Below are positions 1-10,700 of a stretch of 64,000 nt of DNA, piece by piece (the first letter of the stretch is position 1; each line of letters opens with the position of its first letter). Under the pieces are notes generated by a model. It ran no database searches, was not told where the DNA came from, and worked only from the letters and a program-made list of their open reading frames with translations. This stretch comes from Macrothele yani. Lineage: Eukaryota; Arthropoda; Arachnida; Araneae; Macrothelidae. The stretch is from the NCBI GenBank assembly GCA_039090855.1, contig CM077011.1, forward strand, positions 30,037,001 to 30,101,000, written 5' to 3'. The position numbers and the translations under genes are program-made.

Positions 1-497
1 GACTTGACCTCAAAACTGTTGTCACATAACAGTCAGTGAGTGGGGAAACTACAACGTTAAAATTGAAACGCTTGAAGAGAATGAACTCAAAATTTACACA
101 GGGAAAGAAACCAAAAAATGAAAGTTAAATTAGGTTATAATTCATAACCCCGAAGTTCAGGGGCGACGTCAGCCGCTTCGAAGTGGGTGGGCTATTAGGG
201 GGCTTAGTATGATGGGGTTAGGAGGCAAAAAACTTGAAATTTGGCAGAAATTTTGGCTAAAAATTGATTTCTTGCGGATTTTACCCGAAGCTGATAATGT
301 AATATTTAGCCAAAAAAGTTTTCAGTTGCATACTGTACGTAGCATTTATTCAATGTACCTAGTATGGGAACCATCGATATGGGTCTCTATGGCAAATTAC
401 TATTTCTTGGCTATTTTAACTTACTTACGTAGTTTTTTTCTTTCTTTTTTTTTTTTTTTTTGCTGGTATAAGTCCGTTTAGGAATTTCAGTTTGTAA

Positions 498-544
<47 letters not shown>

Positions 545-750
545 CTCGTATCTTTTAAACTGTAATTATAAAAATGATGTGCTTCTACTACTATCTTAGA
601 AATTCGCTCAGAGGACTCCTCCATTTCTCAGTACCAACACAAAATTTAACAAAGAATTCATTGTATGTAACAAAATTTTGTGAATTCGAAAAATTCAGGC
701 CCGATTATCCAAGTTCCCTAAAATCTTAGAAGGTTGCATCAGCCATATGT
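1..750. other. Non-coding stretch with simple repeats
   Basis: I see no gene or recognisable element here. The stretch is AT-rich, with a T-rich run near 427-461 and a TC/TG microsatellite at 501-546. The short open frame over 209-481 runs into the T-rich run and has no family signature. Confidence 0.6.
501..546. repeat. (TC)n(TG)n microsatellite
   Basis: About 15 TC units are followed directly by about 7 GT units, a compound dinucleotide repeat. Confidence 0.95.
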
Positions 751-769
751 CTTTTTTTTTGCTTTTCTT

Positions 770-955
770 ATTGGCGGTTTAAAAATGGATTTATTGATTT
801 ATTGATACAGATATTTCACAGCACCAAGTACAAATCATACATTATTTACAGCATGCCAAATGATCAATGTACACAGATATAGACAGTGTTGATCATATAA
901 CACATTGTGAACAAGTATACATTAAACATGGATTTTTACGGAATGCTAATGACCT
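770..955 (+). repeat. Diverged single copy of the 87-bp unit with SINE-like flank
   Basis: Bases 853-942 align along their whole length with the 87-bp unit tandemly repeated at 16850-18800 (shared pieces include ATGTACACAGA, AGTGTTGATCA and ATTAAACATGG). The next unit begins at 943 and stops after about 12 bases. The flank at 770-785 (TTGGCGGTTTAA) resembles the end of the main SINE family. The unit is therefore dispersed as well as tandem. Confidence 0.7.
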
Positions 956-1297
956 CACAGTTGCCATAGTTGGGTCAGAATGGATCACTGTATGCGGGAT
1001 AGCAGCAATAGCGTCCTTCATTTTTTCTACGCATTCGGTGCGGTTCATAATAACGATATGCTTTGCTTTATCAGCTGCCGTGATGATGATGTTTGGGTTA
1101 GTTTTCAACTCACGCAGTTGTTTTCGTTCCTCTTTAAAAATGGCATTCCGAGGGTGCGGCTGGGTAGTCTTTAGCTTTTCAAAGGTTCTGGATATTTTAT
1201 GCCTAGAGTATTCACGGTCGGCTTCTGGCAAGGTTTTAATGATATTTTCGGCTTCGGTAATTACCTTGAAAGCATTAACGCCTGTAGGGGGTAATTG
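943..1297 (-). pseudogene. Penelope-like retroelement fragment, N-terminal side of reverse transcriptase
   Basis: The minus strand is open here and encodes a segment typical of the region before the reverse transcriptase core of Penelope-like elements. It has a Phe-rich helix ending in KISRTFEKLK, then EERKQLRELKTNPNIIIT, then AADKAKHIVIMNR. This matches the family pattern ER.AL..L..D..I.I..ADKG..VVI.D. The conserved Gly after ADK is Ala/Lys here. No RT catalytic motif is included. The fragment is joined at 1297 to a Tc1 fragment on the other strand and at its other end to the 87-bp unit. Confidence 0.65.
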
Positions 1298-1875
1298 AAC
1301 TGGAGATCTGTTGTGTTTTCTGATGAAAGCCGGTTCTGCCTGGGTGCCAGTGATAGCCATGTGTTGGTTAGAAGGAGGCCAGGTGAGCGCCTGCAACCAA
1401 CCTGTCTGCGGCCGAGACACACTGGACCTACACCTGGAGTTATGGTCTGGCGAGCAATTTCCTATGACAGCAGGAGCACTCTCGTGGTTATCCCACGCAC
1501 CCTTGACGGCACGTCGGTCCGGTGATTCAACCTGTTGTGCTGCCATTCATGAACAGCATTCCACGGGGTGTTTTCCAACAGGATAACGCTCGCCCGCATA
1601 CCGCTGTTGTAACCCAACATGCTCTACAGAGTGTCGACATGTTGCCGTGGCCTGCTAGATCACCAGATCTTTCTCCAATCGAGCACGTATGGGACATCAT
1701 TGGATGACAACTCCAGCGTCACCGCCAATTAGCATTAACCGTCCCTGTATTGACGGACCAAATGCAACAGGCATGGAACTCCATCCCACAAACTGACATC
1801 CAGCACCTGTACGACATAACGCATGAACGTTTGCGTGCTTGCATTCAACATTCAGGCGGTTACACCGGTTATTAA
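1297..1875 (+). pseudogene. Tc1-like transposase, 5'-truncated and frameshifted
   Basis: This is the C-terminal half of a DD34E transposase. The first frame gives VVFSDESRF (first Asp) and on to VMVWRAIS. After a frameshift near 1520 the second frame gives GVFQQDNARPHTA (second Asp) and WPARSPDLSPIEHVWD (catalytic Glu), then a stop shortly after. The helix-turn-helix half is missing, replaced by the Penelope fragment. The protein is close to the one encoded on the minus strand at 50706-51872, so both belong to one subfamily. Confidence 0.88.
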
Positions 1876-2039
1876 TGTACCAGCATTTCACATTTAAAAT
1901 GGCTCTTCTCGTGCTTACAATAAGCTGTGATCTTGGAACCTTAATCGATTGAATATGTTACCTATACAAATGTGTTGCCGCCATTTCATTCCTCTACAAC
2001 TATTTTTTCGTGGTGTTGGGATTTTTTTCCTTCAGTGTA
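1297..2039 (+). mobile_element. Tc1-like element, 3' part with right terminal repeat
   Basis: The right end reads GGTGTTGGGA and finishes in TTCAGTGTA. It resembles the inward-facing end of the 50609-52381 element, so the 3' terminal repeat is retained. The left end is lost. Confidence 0.7.
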
Positions 2040-2160
2040 TGTGGTGATTGACCGATGTAATCTGGCGGGTTCATAGAAGAAAAAATGGCGAAATGTACTT
2101 ACCATTATTTAAGTGTTGCAGCTTCGCTGTCAAGGTAGAAGAAATATTTCGTGCTAAAAG

Positions 2161-2305
2161 AATATCGTTTGTTGGAGTTAGCTGTCGAAGCACGATGCTA
2201 CAGGATACACATGCCTTAGTTGAAATACTTTAAAAATTTAATGATTAAAATATATACAAGGCTAAAAACACACAAGATCTTTCACACGGGCGTCCCGTGC
2301 ATCAC
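2161..2305 (-). repeat. Left arm of a 145-bp inverted repeat (Penelope pLTR-like)
   Basis: This stretch is the reverse complement of 4601-4745 with roughly 90% identity. Shared pieces include ATATCGTTTGTTGGAG and ACACACAAGATCTTTCACAC. The arms enclose an endonuclease-like ORF and a later Tc1 insertion. The right arm carries a hammerhead-like motif. Inverted pseudo-LTRs are a known feature of Penelope-like elements, so I infer that origin. Confidence 0.6.
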
Positions 2306-2373
2306 AAGTCACGCAAATTCTACGAGGTATTTGCAAAAAATACAAAAAAGGCTTTGGAGACTCAACATCTAAC

Positions 2374-2823
2374 TTGTTCACCATGATCAGAAAAGATCGT
2401 GATTCTATTTCAACCCAAGACCAATGCGGCGATTACTGTGTGCCAATAAAGAGCGATACCAACCAGGACAACGATCAATATTATATAAGTTCCACACTCC
2501 GTAACATAAGAATTCGAATGTCAGAGCACCACTATAACGTCAGAATGAACTCATCTGCTACATCGCTATCACGACTGGCCAAAACTGGGATATACCACCC
2601 ATCACGGACTGACACCTATCTACTATTAAAGACTAAAACAAAATCTATGACTCTGTTTACAGAAAGTTTACATATACTCGACAATATAAACCGATGTTGT
2701 AATGAAGAAACTCCTGTATTTGTTCATCCCCCTTGGAAACAATTATTGAATAATTTATCTTATATAAACAATCCCTCTTCCACTTCACGTAACCCTCCCG
2801 CCTCCCACGTTTCACTATGGTAA
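2374..2823 (+). pseudogene. Probable GIY-YIG endonuclease remnant of a Penelope-like element
   Basis: The reading frame of 149 codons contains QYYISSTLRNIRIRMSEH, which fits the GIY-YIG pattern (Y-Y-x-S-S-T followed by R and E-H). Near residue 95 it has LFTESLHI, where the Glu would be the metal-binding residue. The same end pattern, LDILEAFHI, occurs in the separate Penelope fragment at 62735-62901. The Gly residues of the motif are lost. No reverse transcriptase is adjacent, so this is a fragment. The similarity is short and the call is moderate. Confidence 0.45.
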
Positions 2824-3010
2824 ATAATCCGTCATTTTTCACATTAAACCCTTCCAGAGTCCCATCTTATATTTTGCATTATGAGTTTCTCAACAACCTT
2901 CTGCCATGTTGTATAGTTTATGTAGGTACTACACCTTATCTTGAACTATACCGATTGTTACCCTGTCCACCAGGATCGCTGCATTCGAAATGAACATCAT
3001 GAATCCATCC

Positions 3011-4554
3011 TACACTGCCGGACAATTGCTAAGGACGGATGACAATAGCAACGATAGCAACCATAAAATGGAAGGCAGGAAAATGTGGAAATTAGCATAA
3101 GTGCGGGATACAGTAAGACGTGTTGTGCGTATGCAAATGTTGGATTGCCGAACTTGTTCGTGGCGTCATAGCGCTGATAAGAGATATAAAGGATTTGACG
3201 CGTATTGACCGTTGTTGTTCAAACGCAAAGTTGAAAGGGAAAGAATCAATTGACGAACTTGCAATTTTCAGTATGTCTTCCCGACATCACCTAGATGATT
3301 TTACGGTGGCCGTATTATTGGCAAGATTGAAGAAGGGCGAAAAATAACAGATGTTGCAAGGGAGTTCGACGTCAGCCACAGTGTTGTTTCAAGGCTTTGG
3401 AAATCATTTCAAACAAATGGAGAGTGTAGCAAACGTCACGGGGGAGGTCGTGTTCGCAGTATGACACCTGCAGAAGATCGGTACATAGTGCTATCAACAA
3501 AAATACACCGGCGCAGCACAGCTAGTGAGGTAGCAAATCAGTTTATGGCTGCTACTGGCAAGCGGATCTCCCGAAAAACTGTCGCCAGACGTTTGCATGA
3601 AAAAGGACTATACGTCCGCCGTCCTGTTGTGTGCATCCCATTGTCCAGACGTCACCGTACCGCCCGTTTGCAATGGTGCCATCAACATCGCAATTGGACT
3701 GATAACGACTGGTCTGCTGTCCTCTTCTCAGATGAGAGTAGATACAGTCTATCGTCTGATTGTCGACGACAACTGATCTGGCGTGACAGTGGTACTGCAT
3801 ATTGTCCAGCAAACATACAGGAAAGGGACCGATATCCGATATGTAGTGTCATGGTATGGGCTGGCATCATGATCAATGGCCGTACCTCCTTCTATGTGCT
3901 TCCAACTGAGACTATGACTGGCCAACGATACATCAATAATGTTCTGCTACCTCGTGTTCGCATGTTCCGTGGTGCTGTCGGTGATAGATTCATTTTCATG
4001 GACGACAACGCAGCATGTCATCGAACAGTCGCTGTCCAGGAGTGTCTTGAGAGCGAGAATATTCAACGCCTCGTATGGCCAGCACGTTCTCCAGATCTGA
4101 ATCCCATTGAAAATGTGTGGGATGCTTTGGGGAGGAGTCTTGCTGGTCGCCAATGCCCTCCAATAAACAAAGACACCCTCATCCGTGCACTGACAGAGGA
4201 ATGGGATAAATTACGCCAACAGCTACTTGATAATGTTATGCAAAGCATGACACGACGTGTGGAATCTTGCATCGCCCTCCATGGTGGCCATATCCCGTAT
4301 TGACATCTTACGCCGGAACGCCTGCGGACGGTAACTGCATTTTTTTCACGTTTACGTATTCTGCACAAAATGGCCTGTTTGTCCCTTGAACACGTTCCAA
4401 AGCCTTCTGGATTTCAGAGCACAATAAATTGTCTTTCTTGTAATGTCCTGGCATTCTGACATTATTTTATTTCACTTGGCATCCAACCACACTTACTTTT
4501 TTATGCGCTATATAGCCGTTTATGATCCGTCCTTAGCAATTGTCCAGCAGTGTA
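3011..4554 (+). mobile_element. Full-length Tc1-like transposon, copy 1
   Basis: The element is flanked by TA and has terminal inverted repeats of about 28 bp (CACTGCCGGACAATTGCTAA at the left, its near-exact complement ending CAGCAGTG at the right, one mismatch). Its length is 1544 bp. It is inserted inside the Penelope-like region whose inverted arms lie at 2161-2305 and 4601-4745. A second copy lies at 61054-62595 and is nearly identical, which points to recent movement. Confidence 0.95.
3273..4303 (+). pseudogene. Tc1-like DD34E transposase with one frameshift
   Basis: Transposase of the Tc1 family, which binds the terminal repeats and moves the element by cut and paste. The start MSSRHHLDDFT is followed by a one-base deletion near 3305, seen by comparison with the copy at 61316. 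The rest is open to the stop at 4301-4303. The coding length would be about 343 residues, normal for Tc1. A helix-turn-helix (GRKITDVAREFDVSHSVVSR) is followed by a second HTH near KRISRKTVARRL. The catalytic residues are visible in VLFSDESRY, FIFMDDNAACH and SPDLNPIENVWD. The C-terminus ends HGGHIPY. Only the single deletion seems to inactivate it. Confidence 0.93.
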
Positions 4555-4593
4555 TATATATAAAGCAAGTAGACTCTTTGTTCCGCCAGTTTT

Positions 4594-4640
4594 CTTCACC
4601 TGATGATGCAAGGGGCGCCCGTGTGAAAGATCTTGTGTGT
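4594..4640 (+). ncRNA. Hammerhead-ribozyme-like motif
   Basis: CACCTGATGA at 4597-4606 is followed by one extra T, a seven-pair hairpin GCAAGGG/CCCGTGT with one mismatch, then GAAA at 4625-4628. Next come a self-complementary AGATCT at 4628-4633, a T at the expected cleavage position 4634, and GTG at 4635-4637, which can pair with CAC at 4597-4599. This is the order of a type I hammerhead with a very short stem III, as reported for Penelope-like pseudo-LTRs. The bulged T is a deviation. Confidence 0.42.
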
Positions 4641-4745
4641 TTTTAGTATTGTATATATTTTTATCATTAAATCTTTAAAGTATTTCAACTAAGCCATGTG
4701 TATCCTGTAGTATCGTGCTTGGACAGCTAACTCCAACAAACGATA
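4601..4745 (+). repeat. Right arm of the 145-bp inverted repeat
   Basis: Complement of 2161-2305. It begins at the hammerhead-like core and runs to the ATATCG end at 4740-4745. The left arm carries the same hairpin, with a perfect stem, but its catalytic core is damaged. Confidence 0.6.
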
Positions 4746-5150
4746 TGTGCGTATACTATATATACATATATACACACGCTATGTACGCAATATTACGTAC
4801 TGTATATACAATATATGCGTACACTATATATATACGGTATATGCACACACAATATGTACGTCTACTATATATAAAACCACACAGACTCACACTATGTGCG
4901 TATATAAATGTCTCTCTATATATTATATATATACGAAGCCCCCCTCCAAACAGGAATTCCACGGTGTGCCACTGCCTTAGAGTGCATCATGGTGATCATT
5001 AAGTCCGAAAAAAAGCTTACGACATAATCAGTTGTTCTTTACGCTACCGTCAATACTGTTGATTCAAATCAGGAAATTAATAAATAATAGTCAAACTCGA
5101 TGTACAGGCAATTAAATCGTACACATCTAGAATTCTTTTTTCTTTTGTCT
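4746..5150. repeat. TA-rich palindromic tract, then unassigned sequence
   Basis: Bases 4746-4935 consist of alternating TATAC/GTATA blocks with an ACACA admixture, which gives long open frames on both strands by composition alone. From 4936 to 5150 I see nothing recognisable. Confidence 0.6.
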
Positions 5151-5325
5151 CGGCGTCTAATGACTACCGTGAGCATCTGAGGTTATAAGCAGTCAACCAT
5201 CTCTGATTCGGGCAGCTGGTTTCTGGGAGGAGAGACAAGGGCCCCAGATTAGGTACGAGCCCAGATCAACTTTGGGGATTAGCTGAAAGTCCAAGCATCA
5301 GGCCACTCGGCCACCGGGGCGACTA
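5150..5325 (-). repeat. Diverged SINE, main tRNA-derived family (family A)
   Basis: In minus orientation the tRNA-like head ends at GGCCACCGGGGCGAC and the tail is near TGACTACCGTGAGCA. Both are recognisable by comparison with the clean copy at 9724-9952, but the middle has diverged. Confidence 0.6.
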
Positions 5326-5499
5326 CGATAAATTTTTAGGACATTGAATTTAGATTTTTAACAAAAGCATTTCAATCACCTCCATCACCAACACCGATAT
5401 CATTGTCTTTATACAAATACAATACTGAACAAAACCTCCGTTTTAACTGTGAGATTCTATCTGTTGAGTTTAATTCGTTGTGTTTGTCTTATGTCACTG

Positions 5500-5615
5500 A
5501 TTCTCTTCCTTCCCTGGAACCAGTGACCCTAAATTAGGGACGTGTGACTGCTAATAGCCCATTGAGTTGCTCACGGTGATCGTTAAACCTTCATTAAAAA
5601 ACAATCCCACGATAA
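5500..5615 (+). repeat. SINE family A, 3' half
   Basis: The stretch from TTCCCTGGAACCAGTGACC through CATTGAGTTGCTCACGGTGA to GTTAAACCTTCATTAAAAAA matches the body and tail of the family A SINE. The tRNA-like head is absent, the usual 5' truncation. Confidence 0.8.
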
Positions 5616-5684
5616 GGATGTCCAAAGTTTAGCAATGTTTGGATCACTTTATGTCTTCATACGTACCTTTACGACGAAAGTTAA

Positions 5685-6800
5685 CTAGCATTCAAAGTAC
5701 AGGCCATCGTATTGCACCGTCTTTAGCCATCTGTCTGCCAGTTCTTCGATTCCGCGGCGGTACCACTTCTTGTCCTTCGAGGCGAAGAACTCCTTCACCC
5801 CAGATGCCACCTCCTCTTGGTTGTAGAAGTGCCACCCGCGAAGGGAGTGGGCCATTAACCGGAACAATTTATAATTCGACGGTGCAAGATCCGGACTATA
5901 TGCTGGGTGTGGCGTCAGTTAGATGCCCTCAAGTTCCTGGAGTTTTGCCCGGGTCGTTCGCGTGGTATGAGGCCGATCGTTCTCCTGCTGTAGGAGAGCA
6001 CGCTTTCTATTCACCAGTGCGCGGTACTTCCCTTCCAAAACAGCATACATCCGCTCCAACTGTTCACAGTAGAGTTTGGGGTTGATGGTCCGACCATATG
6101 GAACAAATTCGTAATGTATTAACCCCTCGAAATTCCACCAGACGCAGAGCATCACCTTGTGCTCGAAGCGCCCATGTTTGGCAACAGGTTCAGAAAGCTG
6201 GCCAGGGCTTAACCACTGCCGTTGTGTGCTAAGATTACGGAAATAGACCCACCTTTCACCGCACGTAACAATTCTCTTGATGAAACGTACATCGCGCGGA
6301 TTCCCAAGGAGTTTTGTGCACACTTCCACTCGGCGGTTTGCTTCAGCTGGCGTAAGTTCGTGAAGGACAAAATGGCAGCTCCAATAGACCTTGCAGAGGT
6401 CCTGAAGGTGACGAACCACGGTGGTCTTTGATATTCCCAGCTCGCCTGATAATCTCCGAATGCTGGTTGTCGGATTTGCCTCTAGTGCCTGGGGCACGCC
6501 CTCCGAATCCACGGTTCATGGCCTACCTGACCTAGGTTGACCGTCGAGGTTTCTGTCACCTGAGCAAAATTTCTTGAACCATCTAGATGGTTGCGGTGCT
6601 GTGGTCCACAGAACCTTCCCCTTTCGCATGACCAATGTTTCGTGTTGCATGAGCAGCGGTATGGGCGAGTTCAAACTAAAGTTCCCCAATTAGCCGGTTG
6701 CGGTTGTTCATCTTTTAGGCGTCCTAACCACAGACAGAACGATGACATGCAATGCTGTTCACAGCAGCGACTACCTCTTTATATCCATTTCAACTGACTG
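5685..6800 (-). pseudogene. mariner (DD34D) transposase, dead copy
   Basis: Reading 6800 to 5685, the parts run in order. The N-terminal segment is HATRNIGHAKGEGSVDHST. RWFKKFCSGDRNL and QPRSGRP come next, then a long open part with a second HTH (LSGELGISKTTVVRHL). The catalytic core follows, and the end is near GLYFEC. A mariner transposase usually has about 345 residues, and the span fits. The first catalytic Asp is Gly (TCGERWVYF) and the second is Glu (LLQQENDRPHT). The third is kept (YSPDLAPSNY) but lies after an in-frame TAA near 5919. Frameshifts also break the N-terminal part. It cannot be active. Confidence 0.9.
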
Positions 6801-6964
6801 CAGTGAGAGACTTGAACTAGTTTAAATACGTGACATACCCGCAGGAGGATATGCGTTTATGCAAATATTGCAAAACTTTCTACTCACCTTCTGTACATAT
6901 GATGAAGGTCAAAGAAGGAAATGGAAGGACTAGAAGTGTATAACGAAATGCACTTTTTCAGTAA

Positions 6965-8161
6965 TACACTGAAGAGCAATTGAATTAGAGACAGCTGGCG
7001 TTATGCAGATGTGGCGCTGTGGGCGCCCCTGTAAACGGATACGACATGACGTATGCAGCGATCCCACAATATAAGGAGTGATGCGACGGGAATCAGTAAG
7101 AGACGGACGCAGTATAGGTAAGACGAAGGATCTAAGCGCATTTGATCGCGGGCAAATTGTCGGGGCCCAACGAATGGGTCACTCCATCTCGGAGTCGTGC
7201 CGCCACTGGAATTTTCGCGAGCCACTGTGTCACGGGTGCACCGTGAGTACATCGAATCAGGTAAAACCATCCTTGCAAGGGTCAACTGCCGTGGACAACA
7301 GCGTGTGGATGAGCGGGGTCATTGTCGGCTAGCTCACATTGTAATAGCGGATAGACGGGCCACAGTGCCAGAAATCACTCGGCAATTTAACGCTGGTGCA
7401 CAAAACGTGTAGGCAGCCACACCATCCAGAACCATCTCCTCGCTATGGATTACAGAAGCCATCGTCACACGGGGGTACCGCTGCTGACCGCACATCACAG
7501 GGTCCAAAGATTAGCATGGGCGCGGGAACATCGCCACTGGACCCTAGACATGTGGGAAAATGTTGCCTGGACTGATGAGCCGAGATTCACGTTGGTACAT
7601 GCGGATGGCACGATACGAGTACGGCGCAAACCACATGAAGCGATGGATCCTTCTTGCCAGCAGGTACTCTTCAAGCTGGTGGGGGTGGCATTCTCGTCTG
7701 GGGACTATTTACGTGGACTGAAATGGGACCCCTGGTACGTGTGACATCGTTCCTCACAGGTCAACGTTACCGGGATATCCTGGACGACCATTTGCTCCCG
7801 TTTGTGCGTCTTCAACATCCCACTGGTGACCTCATCCTGCAACAAGACAATGCACAGTGCCATCGCTTCCGAATTGTATCCGAATGGTTGGATGAACACT
7901 CAACCGACGTGACCTCGCTTCCTTGGCCAGCTAGGTCACCTGACTTCTATCCCATCGAGCACATCTGGGATGCCAATCTCCTCTCCATCAAATCTTCGTG
8001 AACTGTGGGAGCTTGTTCAGGGGTCGTGGATCCGTATGGCTTCCCAACGCTTCCGGTGTCTTGTGGAGTCCATGCCGAGACGATCGCTGTCGTCATCAGG
8101 GCGAAAGGTGGTGCTACACGTTACTAGACAGGTATCTCTAATTCAATTGCTCTTCAGTGTG
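6965..8161 (+). mobile_element. Tc1-like transposon with 25-bp perfect terminal repeats
   Basis: The left end CACTGAAGAGCAATTGAATT and the right end (complement, 8135-8159) match over about 25 bases ending AGAGA. The left side has TA; on the right the TA has decayed to TGTGTA. Length is about 1.2 kb. I see no internal insertion. Confidence 0.92.
7114..8150 (+). pseudogene. Tc1-like transposase, several frameshifts
   Basis: The expected start is ATA (IGKTKDLSAFDRGQIVGAQ), apparently a lost ATG. Frame changes occur near 7200 and 7410 and between 7650 and 7740. The pieces read TVPEITRQFNAGAQNV, then LAWAREHRHWTLDMWENV, WTDEPRFTL (first Asp), LILQQDNAQCH (second Asp), SPDFYPIEHIWD (Glu) and LRELWELVQGSW to SMPRR. 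All three catalytic residues survive but in different frames. Confidence 0.9.
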
Positions 8162-8162
8162 T

Positions 8163-8500
8163 AAATTTAATAATATGAAAGGTGATCCAGAAATAACTTC
8201 CGGTGACCTTCCGTGGTCGGATTACGGACATGTAAAACGGTGTTTTCCAACGACATTTTACTCTCCTGACTATAGGGCGTTGGTTGGCACAGGAGTGTGA
8301 ATAAAAATGCAAGGTGACGAAATATACGTAGGTGAATCAAAAAAGTAAGTTACACATAGCGCCATCTGGAGTGGGATTGCAGTTGGAGCGTGTGTGTTTG
8401 TGAGCGAAGTAGACAGTACATCAGAATTGTCGACGGGAAGTGACTGCGTAAAGCGTGTGCAGGAGCAGTGAATGTATTCAGGCAACTTCTCGGGGGTGCT
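8163..8500. other. Possible mariner terminal remnants
   Basis: Two short starts, GGTGATCCAGAAATAACTTC at about 8181 and GGTGAATCAAAAAAGTAAGT at about 8330, resemble the outer ends of mariner elements. No transposase follows, so the call is weak. Confidence 0.25.
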
Positions 8501-9360
8501 TAGCCTCCCTCCCCCGAAAATCTATGAATCCTCCCCCGTAGGTTTTTGGGCGATCTCCCCTTATATTTTGTGCAATTGTGTTCGTTTGTAACTGAATATT
8601 TAGAGAAATTAATTAAAAAACATTAAAATGAGGGAAAATATTATATAATAAAAACAAAAACAAAAAACATCCACATGAACTTCAATCTGAAATATCTATC
8701 ATCCTTCAACAAAACATTAAACAGTCCTCGCTGAAGGGGCAATTTTTCAAGCTCTGACAACTCGGACTACTCTCGCAATAAAAACCTAATTCCGTAGAGT
8801 ACAGATGTTTGCTCTGCAATACATCATCATATTTTGGAAGCTGGCATTCAGTTTCATTTCAGTCTTCTGGATGTCGACTTTTCATGTATACGGTTAAGCC
8901 TCAGTGTAGCTAACGTGACGTTAGTGCTTCCAATACAACAACATATTTGCTACCTAATCTTTAACAATAGCAAATTATTAGAAATTGTTCCCATAATAAG
9001 GTTTTTTTTTCTAGCGGTGGTGGTTAAGACTCTGTGACAAAATAAAAAATAAAAAATCGAGGTACCTCAAACTAGCATCCAAACGGCTAGTTAGTTTTGT
9101 TTTTTTATTTTATTACTGTTTGCTAATCTAAATAACCTAAAGGGGCTGAAACCAAATGACAGGGGAATGGCTTATACCATACGTTTTCAGGTAACACTCT
9201 AATGATTCTTTAATAATCAGAAACACTCTTGTAGTAAGGCGAGGGCATTTTTACCACTCCTAATGTCTTAGAGGGATTTTCTCCAGCACAGCCTTATCTT
9301 CACTAGCGTCCTCAATATTTTACACCACCTCATGATGAAATCCGTAGTCAATTACTGAAT
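8500..9360. other. Unassigned non-coding sequence
   Basis: AT-rich sequence without a recognisable gene or repeat family. Open frames are short and unsupported. Confidence 0.5.
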
Positions 9361-9419
9361 TAAAGCATATGTATAACATTTTTAGCACGTCTTTTGTAAA
9401 AAAAGATCGTGCTTATGTC

Positions 9420-10700
9420 ATCGGTTTGTCCGTCCGTCCGTCCGTCTGCAGACACGATATCTCTGCAACTAACAGTCCGATTTGAAGAAAATCTTTTTTG
9501 CATCAGGAAGCTTGAAATGTGCGAATGATGACCCTCTATTTTGATTTTCTTTTTGCGTAGTAGAATGTCGCCACTAGAGGGCGTAAATGCAGATGATATG
9601 GAATTCAAAATACATTTTATTCCATGCATTTGCTTCTGAACATCCAATTAAAAAAATTCGTTTGCCTTTCGATTCCACTCATGACGAAGATTACTTTAGG
9701 TATAACCACTTTTCAAGTTACTCTTTTTTTTTTTTTTTTTTTTTGATTGGAGGTTTAACGACCACCGTGAGCAACTCAATGGGCTATAAGCAGTCGCCCG
9801 TCCCTAATTTAGGGTCACTGGTTCCAGGGAAGGGAGAGAGCCAGTGCCGTAAGACAAACACAACATCCATGCCTCACCGGGATTCGAACCCGGACCCCGT
9901 TCGGACGAATGATCAGAGGCCATCGCTTAGACCACTGCGCCACCGGGGCGGCTTCAAGTTACTCATAGATTCTTTTCTAGGGGGCGTCAGAGTAAACTGC
10001 GTTTTCCCTCGATATCTCTGCTTCTAAAATCCCGATTTCAAAAATTCTTTCTTCAGCGGACACAGCTCGTGATGGGAAATATTTGCCATCTAATTTCTAA
10101 TTTTTGGTATAAAACGGTTTGGCCAGCAGGATGCGTAAGGGTTAATATCTGCTTTTGATGTATTTGCAACAAAATCTGAGCTTCTAAAATCTCGAATGAA
10201 AAATTACTTCGTGACCGATACTACTCACGTCGACAAACCTTTTCAAGATATTTCCTTCTTAAAATAATACACGGTTATTCCGCCAGGGGGCGTAGATGTA
10301 TATCTTATATTTGTCAGTATCTCTGCCTCTAAAGCTCCCATTTGAAAAATTCTTTTAACACCGGATGCCATTTACCTTGTAGAACACTTAAGGCTAGTAT
10401 ATGAGGAATTTTGTAGTTCATAGTTATGTCGGTAGGTGGTGTTTCGGCAGTTTGCAGCTGCATCACCGCTTCTAAAAACGCTATTGAGAATTTTTTCTTC
10501 ACTGTATGCCATTCGCTACAACAGAGATGTGGAGCTTTATGCTCGTTAAGTAACGCAAAATTTTCTCACTAGCTGCGTAAAGGTCAAACGCTTTTTCCAT
10601 GAAGAACAATTTTCGCCTATTTTTAATTTTTCCGCTATGCAAAATTCTTCCGCTAGCAGACGTAAACTTACATCAGGTTTCCTTTTTTTATATTTTTTCC
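9420..10700 (+). repeat. Degenerate tandem repeat of about 150 bp
   Basis: A phrase close to TATCTCTGCTTCTAAAA followed by CTCGATTTGAAAAATTCTT recurs near 9460, 10012, 10180, 10318 and 10462. In several units it is preceded by a phrase like GCCACTAGAGGGCGTAAATG. Spacing is about 140-160 bases where nothing is inserted. The same phrase recurs at 20590-21790. A family A SINE interrupts the array at 9724. Confidence 0.6.
9724..9952 (-). repeat. SINE family A, full length with target duplication
   Basis: In minus orientation the element has a tRNA-like head with GGTGGCGCAGTGGTCTAAGC (A box region) and GGTTCGAATCCCGG (B box), a body including AACCAGTGACCCTAAATTAG, and an A-tail (T run at 9724-9744). 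The 12-bp target duplication TTCAAGTTACTC is perfect at 9712-9723 and 9953-9964. Transcription by RNA polymerase III from the internal boxes is expected for such elements. Confidence 0.95.

Noticed and set aside
4715..5002. Overlapping open frames on both strands
   Set aside because: They cover a TATAC/GTATA-rich palindromic tract and are compositional.
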